This document shows positions 1 through 11,400 of a DNA stretch of 64,000 nt, piece by piece (within the stretch, counting starts at the first letter, position 1; the number at the start of each line of letters is the position of its first letter). This DNA comes from Prorocentrum cordatum (Eukaryota > Sar > Dinophyceae > Prorocentrales > Prorocentraceae), in the NCBI GenBank assembly GCA_963575745.1, contig CAUYUJ010012603.1, forward strand, positions 37,501 through 101,500, in the 5' to 3' direction. A program made the translations under genes and the position numbers. The notes beneath the pieces were generated by a model, which was not told where the DNA came from, did no database searches, and saw only the letters and a program-made list of their open reading frames with translations.

Positions 1-133
1 TGGCCAGAGATGGAGCCCAGCAAAACCCAATGATTCTGCTTCGGGCGATCCCCCTTCGGGCACGCGGGGCGGCACCCCACGAGGCACCGGCACGGTTTGG
101 GCCTGGCGGCCGCGCGTGCAGCCGAGGCGAGGT

Positions 134-294
134 TTAAGTCGGGCCTGTCTTTCTACAGGGGGAATATCCAAAAATAGTGACAAAATAATATGGGGACTCT
201 TATTTGAGTATGTTTTGACCATTTCGGGATGTTTTTGGAGTATGTTTTATTTTCTCGTCGAAAACTCCCTGTATGGGGGATAGGCCCGACTTCA
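134..294. mobile_element. MITE family A, copy 1 (161 bp, intact ends)
   Basis: The ends are inverted copies of each other: TTAAGTCGGGCCTGTC at the left, and GGCCCGACTT followed by CA at the right. Inside them lie a CTACAGGGGGA-type block and its complement near 271-281. The element is flanked by a perfect 8-bp direct repeat, GGCGAGGT, at 126-133 and 295-302, which reads as a target-site duplication. It has no coding capacity. The 8-bp duplication and short TIRs fit a non-autonomous hAT-like element; the superfamily is inference. Confidence 0.85.
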
Positions 295-471
295 GGCGAG
301 GTCCCCAGAGAGCAACAGCACATGTCGGGGCTGGCAGCCGCGGTGTGCAGGGCGTGCGAGGCGGGCCAGGAGCTCACGTGTATTCTATAGCGACTCCGAC
401 CTGTCGGGCGCGGCAAGAATGCCTAGACTTGATGAGCCTGTTTTCCACCACAACCACCGTAAGTTAGAGGG

Positions 472-570
472 GGGAGGAGGAGGAGGGCGAGGAGGAAGAG
501 GACAAAGAGGAGGAGGAGGAGGAGGAGGAGGAGGAGGAGGGGGAGGAGGAGGAGGGGGAGGAGGAGGATG
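472..570 (+). repeat. GGA purine-rich microsatellite
   Basis: Nearly uninterrupted GGA/GGGGA purine tract on the + strand. It separates MITE copies 1 and 2. No gene is seen between 303 and 622. Confidence 0.9.
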
Positions 571-622
571 ACCCCCCCTCCAACTTATGGTGGTGGTGGT
601 GGAAACACACGCCCATCAGGAC

Positions 623-766
623 TTACGTCGGGCCTGTCCCTCTACAGGGTGAAAAAATAGTATGGGGACGATGTTTTGACAATTTTTGATCGTTTTTGGA
701 GCATCGCCCGTTTTATTTTTCAATTGTTCGCCCCAAACCCCCCCGTAGGGGGAGAGGCCCGACCTG
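623..766. mobile_element. MITE family A, copy 2 (degraded)
   Basis: It begins TTACGTCGGGCCTGTCCC and ends in GAGGCCCGACCTGA, so the same terminal inverted repeats as the copy at 134-294 are visible with a few changes. The internal ATATGGGGAC-like and TTTTTGGAG blocks are also shared. The flanks ATCAGGAC and AAAACTAG do not match, so no target duplication survives, or one end has been rearranged. Confidence 0.75.
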
Positions 767-770
767 AAAA

Positions 771-2146
771 ACTAGACCCTCCCCAGGCCAGAAGCCAATC
801 AGTGCGGCAAGTGCGATACGGCTCTGCTTCGTTGCTTCCTCTAGGCTGGAGCAGCCGCCCCGCTCATGGGCTCCGCATGGCCCTCCTGCGGTGGCCCCGG
901 CGACCGCGGGCGGAACTCCTATCCTACAGACCTGCTGCTGAGAGGGATGAGGGAGCAGGCGGATGAGGAGGACGGTCGGAGGCGGACCCAGAGATGCCCG
1001 ACTCGCGACATAAACACGACGGCAGGTTCTTGGCCGTTTTTGGCTTATCCTGGGCCTTCGGCCAGGCTCCAGGACGGTAGGAAACGACCCAGGATGGAAA
1101 ACTGGTCTTTGGGAAACGGTCGGGATTTCTGGGGTCCCCGCATTGAGAAACCCAAGATATCGGATATCTTGGGAGGAGGAGGAGGAGGAGGAGGAGGAGG
1201 AGGAGGAGGAGAGACGAACACGTATGCTTGATTCGATGTGGTGCGGCTTGGCAGCGATGGCGAGGATAAGAGTTTGATGCCCCGTACATCCCCCCCCTCC
1301 CCCCCACACCATTTCTCAGGAATCATCAAACTTATGGCTCCTCCTGCTCGGCCCTGGCTTCTGCTTGATCGGAAGTCGCGCTGTCGAAGTGCCAGGGCCG
1401 CCAGCCCAACCCCCGATGGGCCTCGCTTTCGCGTTTTGCGCTCGCGGCGCTCAGTGAGCTCGTCGGGGGCGGCAAAGAGGGGGGTGATGACTATATAGGG
1501 GGGGGTGGATCTCATGGCGTGGGCCATGACATTTCCCCAGAGTTCATGGCGCCTCTTCTGCTTCCACTGCGTCCCTGGCCCCCCCCCGCTGGGCCGCGCA
1601 CGTGCCGCCCGCCAGGCTTTGCGCCCCCCCCCCTCTTGGACGCCCCCCCTCTTGGCCGCCCCCGAGTCCGGGCGCCGCAGGAGCTTCCTGGCGTGCGCTC
1701 CGCCTGGCGCGTCCAAGAGCGGCCTTCGGCTCCTCGCCCTCCCCCGAGCGCGCGCCTCTGGCGCCTCACGGACAGGCAAGGGCCGCCGATGCCTGGGCAG
1801 AAATTTAGCGAGTGCCGGCTTGCACATCGCGCATGGGGTTCAGCCTCTGTGCCCCCATTTCGGCGAGACGTAAGAGTGACCCTTCGCCGGAGTGACCTCT
1901 GGTGCGGGCACAGATGGGCCCTCAGATGGCTGAAAACGAAGCGGTAGCAGCGGCTTGCGCGCCCAGGTTTGGTCTCCCCGCGGCCCCCCAAAAGTCGCGC
2001 ACAAAAGGTCACTCTTACCCAGGGTCACTCTTGCGTGCAGCCGACCATTCGACCCCTGCGCAAGGGGCCTGGCCAGGGACGAACACTCTCGCGGAGGCAC
2101 GCTGAGACCTGCCGCGCCAACCAGGGAAAGGCCCTGGACACACTGG
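771..2146. other. Intergenic, no convincing gene
   Basis: GC-rich sequence with a (GGA)n run at 1170-1212 and several C or G homopolymers. Frames of 100-260 codons are open on both strands, but they overlap one another, are low-complexity and show no recognisable domain. I treat them as chance frames of GC-rich DNA. Confidence 0.6.
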
Positions 2147-2191
2147 TCAGGGGCAACGATCGGGGGTGATAGGCATAGGGGGGGATGCATC

Positions 2192-2374
2192 TGTGAAGAC
2201 TGCACTCCCCTGCCCCTCTGCCGCCCGTGCCACCATGTGTGTATGTTGTACACGCTTGTCTTGTTTTGTGGCATGCACGCTGCCCGCCGCTGTTTTGGCT
2301 CAAGTCCTAGGGCCCTGGGACGCACCCGCAGTTGGACTGCCGCGCGGTCTTTGCTGAAAACAACTGCACTGACA
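2192..2374 (+). repeat. 5' LTR of the copia element
   Basis: 183 bp with TG...CA termini, identical to 11756-11938 except for one base. It holds a 12-base match to the 3' end of the dinoflagellate spliced leader (TTTTGGCTCAAG, 2293-2304). No TATA box is evident. Confidence 0.95.
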
Positions 2375-2375
2375 T

Positions 2376-2387
2376 TGGTAGCGGAGC
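2376..2387 (+). promoter_or_regulatory. Primer binding site, initiator-Met-tRNA type
   Basis: TGGTAGCGGAGC starts two bases after the 5' LTR. It resembles the TGGTATCAGAGC primer binding site of many copia elements, which pairs with the 3' end of initiator methionine tRNA. The assignment rests on that resemblance and the position. Confidence 0.7.
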
Positions 2388-2453
2388 TGGTAAGCTCCAG
2401 CGGACGCACTGCGTGCTCTGCTTCGGTGGTTGTGACCACCCGCGTGGGCCGCC

Positions 2454-5400
2454 ATGGCCACCAGCCACGACGGCTCAGACGTGGAGGCTGCGTCCTCCGC
2501 AGGCACAGGTCCCCCGGACCTGCATGCAGTCCTGCGCGTGATGGCCGAGACCCAGCGGGAGCTCTTGGCCTTGCATCGGGATCGTGGCGACGGCGGTCCC
2601 AGACGTACACGTCTACTGCTGTCGCAGGTGAGGCTCCCAGAGTTCGATGGTGGAGTCGGTACGAGTACTAAGAAGTACCGAGAGTGGCGCAAGGAGGTTG
2701 AAGTCATCCGCAACCTCAATCAGCTCTCAGACGTGGAGCTGGGCCTGATCATCTACAGTCAAGTGACAGGTCGAGCCAAAGAGCTCATCGAGGTGCTTGA
2801 CGCGTCGGACCTCCGACGCGAGGAGACGCTCGAGACCATCTTTGCTATCTACGACGACGCCTTCGAGAAGATGGATCACGAGCGCCTCGATCAGGTCCAT
2901 CAGGATTGGGAGCGAGCACACCGTCGAGCTGGGCAGCCGATCATGGATTGGACCACGTACCTGCGCAAGAAGCGCATGGAGTTGCAGCTCGAGGATCCCA
3001 CATCAGCGATCAGCGATCGCGCATTGGCAAGCAAGGAGCGAGCGCAGGTGCTCTTCAACTGTGGCGGCATCTACGACTCGAAGCGGATGGAGGTTGTGCT
3101 GAAGGCAGCCTATTCGAAGGTGCACGACACCGAGAAGCGCTCAGTGCTCCCTCGCCGCTCGCCGTTTGCGGCGCAGCGTGAGCACGGGCGCTCCTCTGGG
3201 AGTTCGGGCGGTCGCTATCCGCACCCTCCCATGGCTCGTAGGCCATACGTGCTGCGAGGACGCCCTGGCCAGCACGTACACGAGGTAGAGAACGGCGAAG
3301 ACTACGATGAACACCACGGCGACCTCGAGGAGGCGCATCATGACGAAGATGAAGCAGACGACCAGGACGATGGAGACCATGGAGGGGCCGAGGGCACCCT
3401 CTTCGAGGACGGCGCTGAGGTCGACGAGGAGCTGGTGTCGGATAACGACGGGCCTGACGACGAGGAGTACGAGGCACCGGAGGATCTTCAGGAAGCGTTC
3501 TTGGCCGGCTGGAGGGCCAAGCAGAAGACGGCGGCACAGCGTCAGAAGCGCGGGTTCGTTGCTCCTCGGCAGCGGGACCCCAAGAAGATCAACGCTAGCG
3601 GCTCCTTCCAGGCTGGTCGGAAGCCGACAGACCAGCGCAAGGCTAACAGCCGGTGTGCTGACTGCGATCAGCCTGGCCACTGGCGTGGCGACCCGGAGTG
3701 CCCCAAGGTGAAGAGTGGCGAGCGCGAGCCGTACAACAAGATCGGGCCTAAGAATGGCCAGCCAGCGTCGCCCAACCAGCGGACCTCTGTGAAGCCGCCG
3801 GCGCCTAGGCAGGTGCATGGACCGATCGTCCACTGGGTTGGCATGGCAGGCAGTGCCGAGGAGCGTCGTGGCCGCGCTCCATGGCGCCGTGCTCCCCAGT
3901 CGGTGCCTGCCCAGAGGCATCCAGTGGAGGGTCGAGCGGACGCGCCAGAGCGGATCATTATGCACCCCAGGCCCAAAAGCATGCCTGCGCCGAGCCTACG
4001 CCAGGACGCCGACGACGGCCCAGGGGCCGCACAGAGCAGTGATGAACGCGCGCGCGCCCGTGCCAGGCGCGGGGAGGATCAGGAGGACGAGGATGCTGTC
4101 GTGCGTTGCCATCGCATTCTGGCCAACACCCACGCAAAGGGGCACAGCGTGGAGTTGGAGTTTCCTGACCTTGCCACGGTCCATCACATCGTGGAGCGCG
4201 TGACGAACAAGAAGCCTATCTTCTTCAAGCAAGGCCGCTTCGAGAGCCTCGACTTCGTCCAGGGTCGGCTCGTGCGCCTGCAGCTGACCACATCGAGGCC
4301 TTGTACGGCGGCTGAGGTGGATCTCGACGAGATCACGGCAACTATATTCAAGATCGTGATGGGCGGCAATCGCGATACCAAGCCCCGTGACGATCGGCGC
4401 GGTGAAGGCGGGAGTCGTGACACCAAGCAGCGTGAAGATCATCATCGAGATCGTCGGGGCGACCGCCGGCGTGATCGGGGAGCTGTTCTTCGCGAGCCTC
4501 GCGCCCCTCCTCCGCCCGAGGCGGAGGCTTCCTCGCGTTCAAGGTCGCGGAGTACACCAGGAGGCCGCGGTGTGAAGAAAGAGAAGCGGAGTCCACTAGG
4601 AGACCGCGGTGAGAAGGAAGAAAAGGAAGAAAAGAAAGAGAAGAAGAAGAAGGCGAGGAGCAGCAAAGAAGAGAAGAAAGAAAGAAAGAAGGCAAGAAGC
4701 AGCAAGGAGGTGAATAACGAGGACGAGGCCAGCGAGGATCCTGAGGCCACCGAGGACGACAACGACCAGCGGCGTGAGGATAAGGAGGTGCCGTTCACGC
4801 CAGAGGAGATGGACGAGATCTTCTGCAGCTGGTATCCGCGTCAGGATATCTTCAGGGATTACCTGACGCCGCCGGCAACCATCCACTTCATCACTAAGAA
4901 CGATCGCATCGTGCGCCTCAATCTCTACACGCGCCGCTGCGAGAAGCCAGATTTCTCCTTATCCAGCGGCCCTGCGAGGGCCCATCCCGTATACGTGGTG
5001 GAGGCGTCGGCAAAGGGAGCATCGAAGACCAAAGAATCCCCAGACGGAGCTGTGCCTGGACTAACGTCTGCCGCTCCGACTGGGGAGGCCGCCGCTGCCC
5101 CTAAGGAAGAGGACTGGGTCATGGCAGGAGCCTCCGAGGAAGTGAGAAAGAGCGAGGAAAAGAAGCGACTAGAGGTTTTGCAGCGTGATAAAGCTGAGTT
5201 GCTGGATCGCCTCGCGCTGATAGAGAAACAGGAGATGGAGATGCACACCCGATTGAACCCATGCGAGGTCTACGACGGCCTACAGAAGCGACGTGAGCAG
5301 GCACCTCTGCCAGAGCGTGCCCTGCCCACATCTCCTGAGCAGCAGGGAGTCGGAAGCGTGTGGAAGAACATGGAGGCAATACGACGGCGTGTCCACCTTC

Positions 5401-8400
5401 CAGCGCCTCCAGGAGCCGCGAGCTCAGGTGCCCCTGCCGCTGCGACGGCATCTTCAGCTGCATCTGGAGTCCCGCGTGTAGTCACCGCCTCTGGACGGAG
5501 CTACGTCATGAGTGTCGGTGCCACGCAGAGTGACCTGGAGAAGCAGCAGATGCATCGAGCCATGTACGACTCGCAGTTCGACGGCGAGAGGCTGGTTCCA
5601 GGCCCGAGGGCGAAGTTCGACCCCGAGCTCATGCACCAGCAGGCTGAATGTGTTCATCCTGTGGGCGAGTTGAAGTGGCAGTCAAACGGCACCGTGATCT
5701 TCGCGAAGTGCAAGAAGTGTTCGCTGAAGTCGGTGATTCATTACACGCTGGAGAAGCCCAAGAAGGATGAAGGGGAACCTTCCAAGAACACCCCAGACGG
5801 AGCTGTGCCAGGACTAACGTCTGCCGCCCCGACTGGGGAGGATGTTGCCGTCAAAGGGGGCGCGGACCCCTGGGCAGCAAAGGGCGCAGACCCTTGGGCA
5901 GCAAAAGGGGGATCTGCGGCCCACATGGTCACCACCCGAGAGGAGTGCCCCCGCAAGGTGGTAGATGAGCAGTCCGTCATGCTTGTTGTCTTGCCCGCGG
6001 GGCTGGCTATGATTGACACGGGCTGCAAGCGGGCTGTCGGTGGACGTCCGTGGCATGTCGAGCTGCAGAAGACTTTGGATGCCATGGGCGTGCCGTACCA
6101 CAGCATCAATCAGCGCGAGTACTTCAAGTTCGGCCCAGGCGTGCCGCTCTTGTCAGAGCGTGCGTGGTGCTACACAGTCGGCATCAACGGTACGCAGGGC
6201 GAAGTTGTGATCTCCGAGGTCGATGCCGAGGTGCCAGGTCTCATCGGCCCTGATGAGATGGCAGAGTGGGACGCAGCAATCAGCTTCAGGAACGGTACTT
6301 TCACGGCGAATGGTGTGACCAAGCCGTTGGTCCCGGCTGCGTCCGGGCATCCGTGCGTGTCATTGCTGGATTTCCCGGCACCGGTCACGAGTGCCTTCCC
6401 CGTCGGACAGTCCGAGGAGCAGGACGAGCTCGCAGACGAGATGTTCAGCGGAACTGCGAGTCACGAGGAGAAGGATGAGCGCAGCGTCGCTGAGACCGTC
6501 GAGGAGGAGGACTCGCACGATTCTGACAGCAACGACGGCCAGGACGCAGGCGACTCAGAGCTGAGCACATCCCACTATCACACCAGCGACCCAGAGTCCG
6601 CGGAGACGGCATCGAGTGACGAGGAGGTTTTCATGGAGAACGCGGACAACGAGGTTTTCATGACGAAAGGTGCTCGCAGGCACGTCCGGAGCAACCTGAA
6701 GGAGCTGGAGGTTCTGATGACCGAGGAAATGGCGAACAGGAAGCTTCGGGCTGATCAGCAGGAGCAGGACGCCCTCAGGTACTACCAGGAGGAACGTGCA
6801 CTGCCCTTTCAGAAGGAGACCCGGCGGCGGCCGGGGCCCTGGAGGATCGTAGAGGTCTTCGCATGGGCTTGCCAACTCACGATCCTGGCGGCGAGCATGG
6901 GATGGGACGCCCACCAGCCCATCGCAGCGCCAGAGTTCGACCTCCTGACGGTCCAGGGCAGGAACGAGGCACGGGCGTACCTGGTCGCAGTGGACCCAGA
7001 CTTCGTGGCTTTGTCCCCACCTCCTACGGCATGGAGTCGGATGCAGAGTGTCGACCAGCGAAGGCCTATGCGAGTGCGCCGGCAACGCCGAGAGCGGACC
7101 GAGTACCGCATGTTGCTCTCGTTCACGGACGAGGTGATGCAGTGGCAAGCTGCAAGGGGACGCGCAGCCATGGTAATGGACCACGCGCAATCGACAATCT
7201 GGAGCCAGCCACCCGTGAGTGCAACGAAGTCGAACCCAGCATTCGAGGACGCAATCTGCCTCAAGGACACCACGAGAGTGTTGGCGAACCCTGGGGTTTG
7301 CACGGCCGTGCGCGGGAGCTGCGCAGAGGAGTTCGGCACGGCTGTGATGAGCGGTGCCGCGGATCATTTGGCCTGGCAGTTCGAGAACTCGAGTTTTCCT
7401 GCAGCACAACTCCCTGACCCCACGGAGGAGCCCAGGAGTTATGGACCCGAGCCCGCGGAGCATGGTCATGGAGAGGTTCCCAGGGACGTTTCGGAGAGAC
7501 CTGAGTGGGGCAAAACACCGCAGGAGGTTCGAGCAGAGATTCGCGAGGCACTGCAGAAGACGGTGAAGGAGGAGTCCATGCAGCACCCTGCGGAGGAGGA
7601 GGAGGTTGCAGCCTCCTGGTCAGAAATGGAGCTTCCAGAGGTGGTGCGGCAGGACATCATGATGAAGATTCCGCGAAGTACGCGACGTGCTGTGCGCAAG
7701 GCCCATCGCGGTCTTGGACACCCCAGCCGACCGACGTTCATCAAGATGCTGCGTCTCGGCGGTGCCACACCTAACGCGTTGGCATACGCGAAGCATTGGC
7801 AGTGTCCGACTTGTGCTGAGTCGGAGGCGCCGCCCCGTCCGGTGCAAGGGACGGCGGATGTGCGACCATTCGGCTTCAATGTGACGGTTGTGATCGACGT
7901 GAAGTACCTACGGGACGCGGCCAAGGAGCAGCTGGTGGTCCTCAGCATGGTGGATGCCGGTACGGGATGGCACTGCGCCTGCCTTCTCAAGAATAGGACG
8001 GCCAAGCACGTAGCACGCCAGATCATGAACGAGTGGTTCAAGCATTACGGCGTGCCAGAAAACATCGTGATCGATCAGGGCGGCGAGTTCGAGGGCTACT
8101 TCAACGCGTTGATGGAGCAGTTCGGCATTAATACGAAGACGACGGGAGCTCATGCAGCATGGCAGCATGGCCTGGCCGAGCGCCACGGAGGATTGCTCGG
8201 CACTATCTGGGGCAAGGTGGTGCACGAGTTCCACGTCCAGGGCAAGTCGATGTCTACTGTGGCCTGGGCTGCCATCATCAATGCGAAAAACTCCACGATC
8301 AGCCGCAATGGGTTGACCCCGGAGCAGGCTGTCTTCGGGCGGATCTTGAACTTTACGGAGGTGACTGACAGGGACGACGATGAGGTTCTCATGTCGGTCC

Positions 8401-11400
8401 TCGGCGCCAAGGGCATAGCGTGGCGTTCGTCCCAAATCCGCGCCGCAGCAACGATGATGTTGCTGGAGCGCGACGCGACGGACAAGGTGCGGAGGGCGTT
8501 GCTACGACAGGCGCCGACGGTCGTCGGTGATCTGTGCCCAGGATCGAGGGTGTATTTCTGGGCACCGAATCCGTTCAAGGGACGTCGTCGGCAAGATCCT
8601 GAAAGATGGCGGGGTCCTGCGACTGTGATCGCGAAGGAGTCCAACAGCCGTTACTACGTATCCTGGCGTGGTCACGTGCTACTTGTTGCTCGTGAGCAGC
8701 TCCGGCACGCCTCCTCCCAGGAGGCCGCAGCTGCGGAGTCCATCCAGACGGACGTGCGACTGACACAGCAGCGAGATGACCGCGCTTACCACGACATCGT
8801 GGACGTCACGCCCAAGGTGAAGGTTCAGAAGGTGAAGAAGACGTTCTTGAAGAAGGAGCGTGACCGACATGGGGAGCTCGAGGGGTCCAGGCAGCCTCGT
8901 GTGGACCTGAGGGCCCTGGACGCCATTGAGGCACAGGCCAAGGAGGAGGAGCCGCCTGAGCAGCAGCAGCTGCCGCAGCTTCCCCCTCCGAAGAGGGAAC
9001 GTTCTCGTTCCCCTCCAGGGCGGATATCCTCTGAGGTGTACCCGAAGGCCTCTCCGGGAGCATCGGGCTCTGGCGGCCCTTCGGTGCCGCCGATTCCCAG
9101 AGACGATTTCGAGCTTGAGCGAAAACGGAAGTTCCTGGTAGATGACGTGCCGATTTGCATCAAGAAGACGCGTCTGCAGGCTGCTCCTACGAGTGGTTTG
9201 CCGGCCCTCCGCGAAGTGGCCATGAACGCCGTTGTGCACTCGGGGCCTCAGGAGTGGTTCGACCAGAATGCCTTGGATGGTGTCTCCACGCTCGTTCAGA
9301 AGGTCGTACGAGGAGTACGTGTACACCGAGAGCCACGGCGGAGACTCTATGATCACGACCGCCACCGGGAGTGCAATCGCCTCTCGGTGATGCTCTCCGC
9401 TACGGGCCAGTGTGCCTACAAGGACGACGGCGCGAACCGTACCAACGAGCGCGCGGAGGACAGCTGGGTTGGTCTCACGCTTTTCTACCACGACAAGCCG
9501 GACGCTCATGCAGAAGGGGTGTACTATTTGGACACTCCGGAGGGGCTTGTACGACAGCCGATGACTTACGAAGAATGGATCAACGTGTCATCTGTGCATG
9601 ACGCATGGCTGCAGGAGGCCAGGTACGAGCACGACACGTTCGCACTCGTGATGAAGCAGAACGCGAAGGAGCTAGACCCACGTCACTTCAACCAGCACGA
9701 GAAGGCTAAGTTCGACGAGGCCGATGCCGCCGAGTGGCGGCAATGGATCGCCAACAACACGGTCGAGCTGGTCACCGAGGAGGAGGAGAAGAGCATCCCG
9801 AAGGACAAGATCATCTCGGTGCCCATGCGTTCGGTTCGCACGAACCGGGGACGAGGGCCGGAGCTGGAGGCGAAGTCTCGCTTGATCATCCCTGGCCATC
9901 TCGATCCGCAGCTTGGTCTATTCAGGACGGATTCGCCTACTACTTCCCCTTTGGCTGTGCTGGTGTGTGCGTCTATCACAATGGCGATGGATTGGACATT
10001 CGAATGTTTCGACGTAGCGACTGCGTTCCTGTCCGGGCTGAAGCTGGAACGGGAGCTGTATGTGAGGGCTCCTAAGGACGGGCTTCCAGCCGTCGACGGT
10101 GCTGGATGGCCAGCCGTGCGGCCTTATGCGTTGCTGCGCTTGCTGAAAGGGGCGTACGGTCTGACTGAGGCGCCTCGGTTGTGGTATCTCCGAGCCCGCC
10201 AGGTGTTGACGGACGAGGTCGGTTTCGTGGAGCTGCGCTGTGCTCGAGCTGTCTTCGTTTATCGAATGAAAGACAAGTTGATCGCTATGTTGACCTTGCA
10301 CGTCGATGACGGCATGCTGTTTGGAGACCCACACGATCCCCAGTACCAGGAGGTGAAGGCGAACATCAACAGTCGTTTCAACATCAAGCACTGGAAGAAG
10401 GGCAACGACAAGGAGGCAATCGCCTATCTCGGTGAGGAGTGGTGGCGCCACCCTGATCACATCGAGATCAGCATGCACGAGTACATCGGCAAGCTGACGA
10501 AGCACCCCCTTGCAAGGGGTGACAACGAGGAGCGGGAGATGACTCCCGAGGAGCACCACGACTACCGGAGCTTGCTCCAGAAGGTGCGGTGGCCTGTCGC
10601 ACGCGTGGTGCCACAACTCGCGTATAGTGTCTCGGCGCTCGCACAGAAGGATCCGAAAGGTCGGAGGTTGCTGCACCTGCGAGTGCTCAATGACATCATC
10701 GACCGGCTTCAGGACTACGACAAGAGAGGTCTTGCGACTCTCCGGATCCGCCGCGTGGACATCGAGCGCTTGCAGGTGCTCACGCTTATGGACGCTTCGT
10801 TTGCGAAGGAACCCGGCTGTAAGAGCCAGATGGGGTTCATGAGTATGATTACGGACACCCGAGTTTTGAAGGAGCTAACCGTATGCTGTCTAGTGGAGTT
10901 TCAGAGCAGTACTATTACACGAGTTGTTGGATCTACGATGGCCGCAGAATCTGCGGCTATGTCCGTGGCTTTGGATCGGCAGCTTTACCTCAGGCTGCTG
11001 ATTGAGGCAATCTTGTGCGGGGAGCCGCCCTTGCAAGGGGACTGGAGGCTGGCGCTGAAGGTTCCAGGGGCGCTCGTGACGGATGCGAAGTCGCTCTACG
11101 ATCACACGTCCAAGATCGGGTCGATGCCGGTGTCTCGGCAGACCCTCATTGACTTGCTGGTGGCCAAGGATTTGATAGAGCAGGAGGCCATCAAGTTCAA
11201 GTGGCTGCCTAATAGCCACATGCTAGCGGATGTGTTGACAAAAGCCGTGCAGCCTAACGAGGTACTATCGCAGTTCCTCCGCCACGGCCTGTTCAGCATG
11301 GTGCCTACTGCTGAGCAAGAGGATGAGGAGGCACACCGTCTGCGGCTGCGCCGCGGACAGCGTGAGCGAGCCAAGGAGCGGAAGGCCCAGCGTCGGGTCG

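Noticed and set aside
1033-1050. Spliced-leader-like TTGGCCGTTTTTGGCTTATC
   Set aside because: Too many differences from the leader and no coding sequence downstream.
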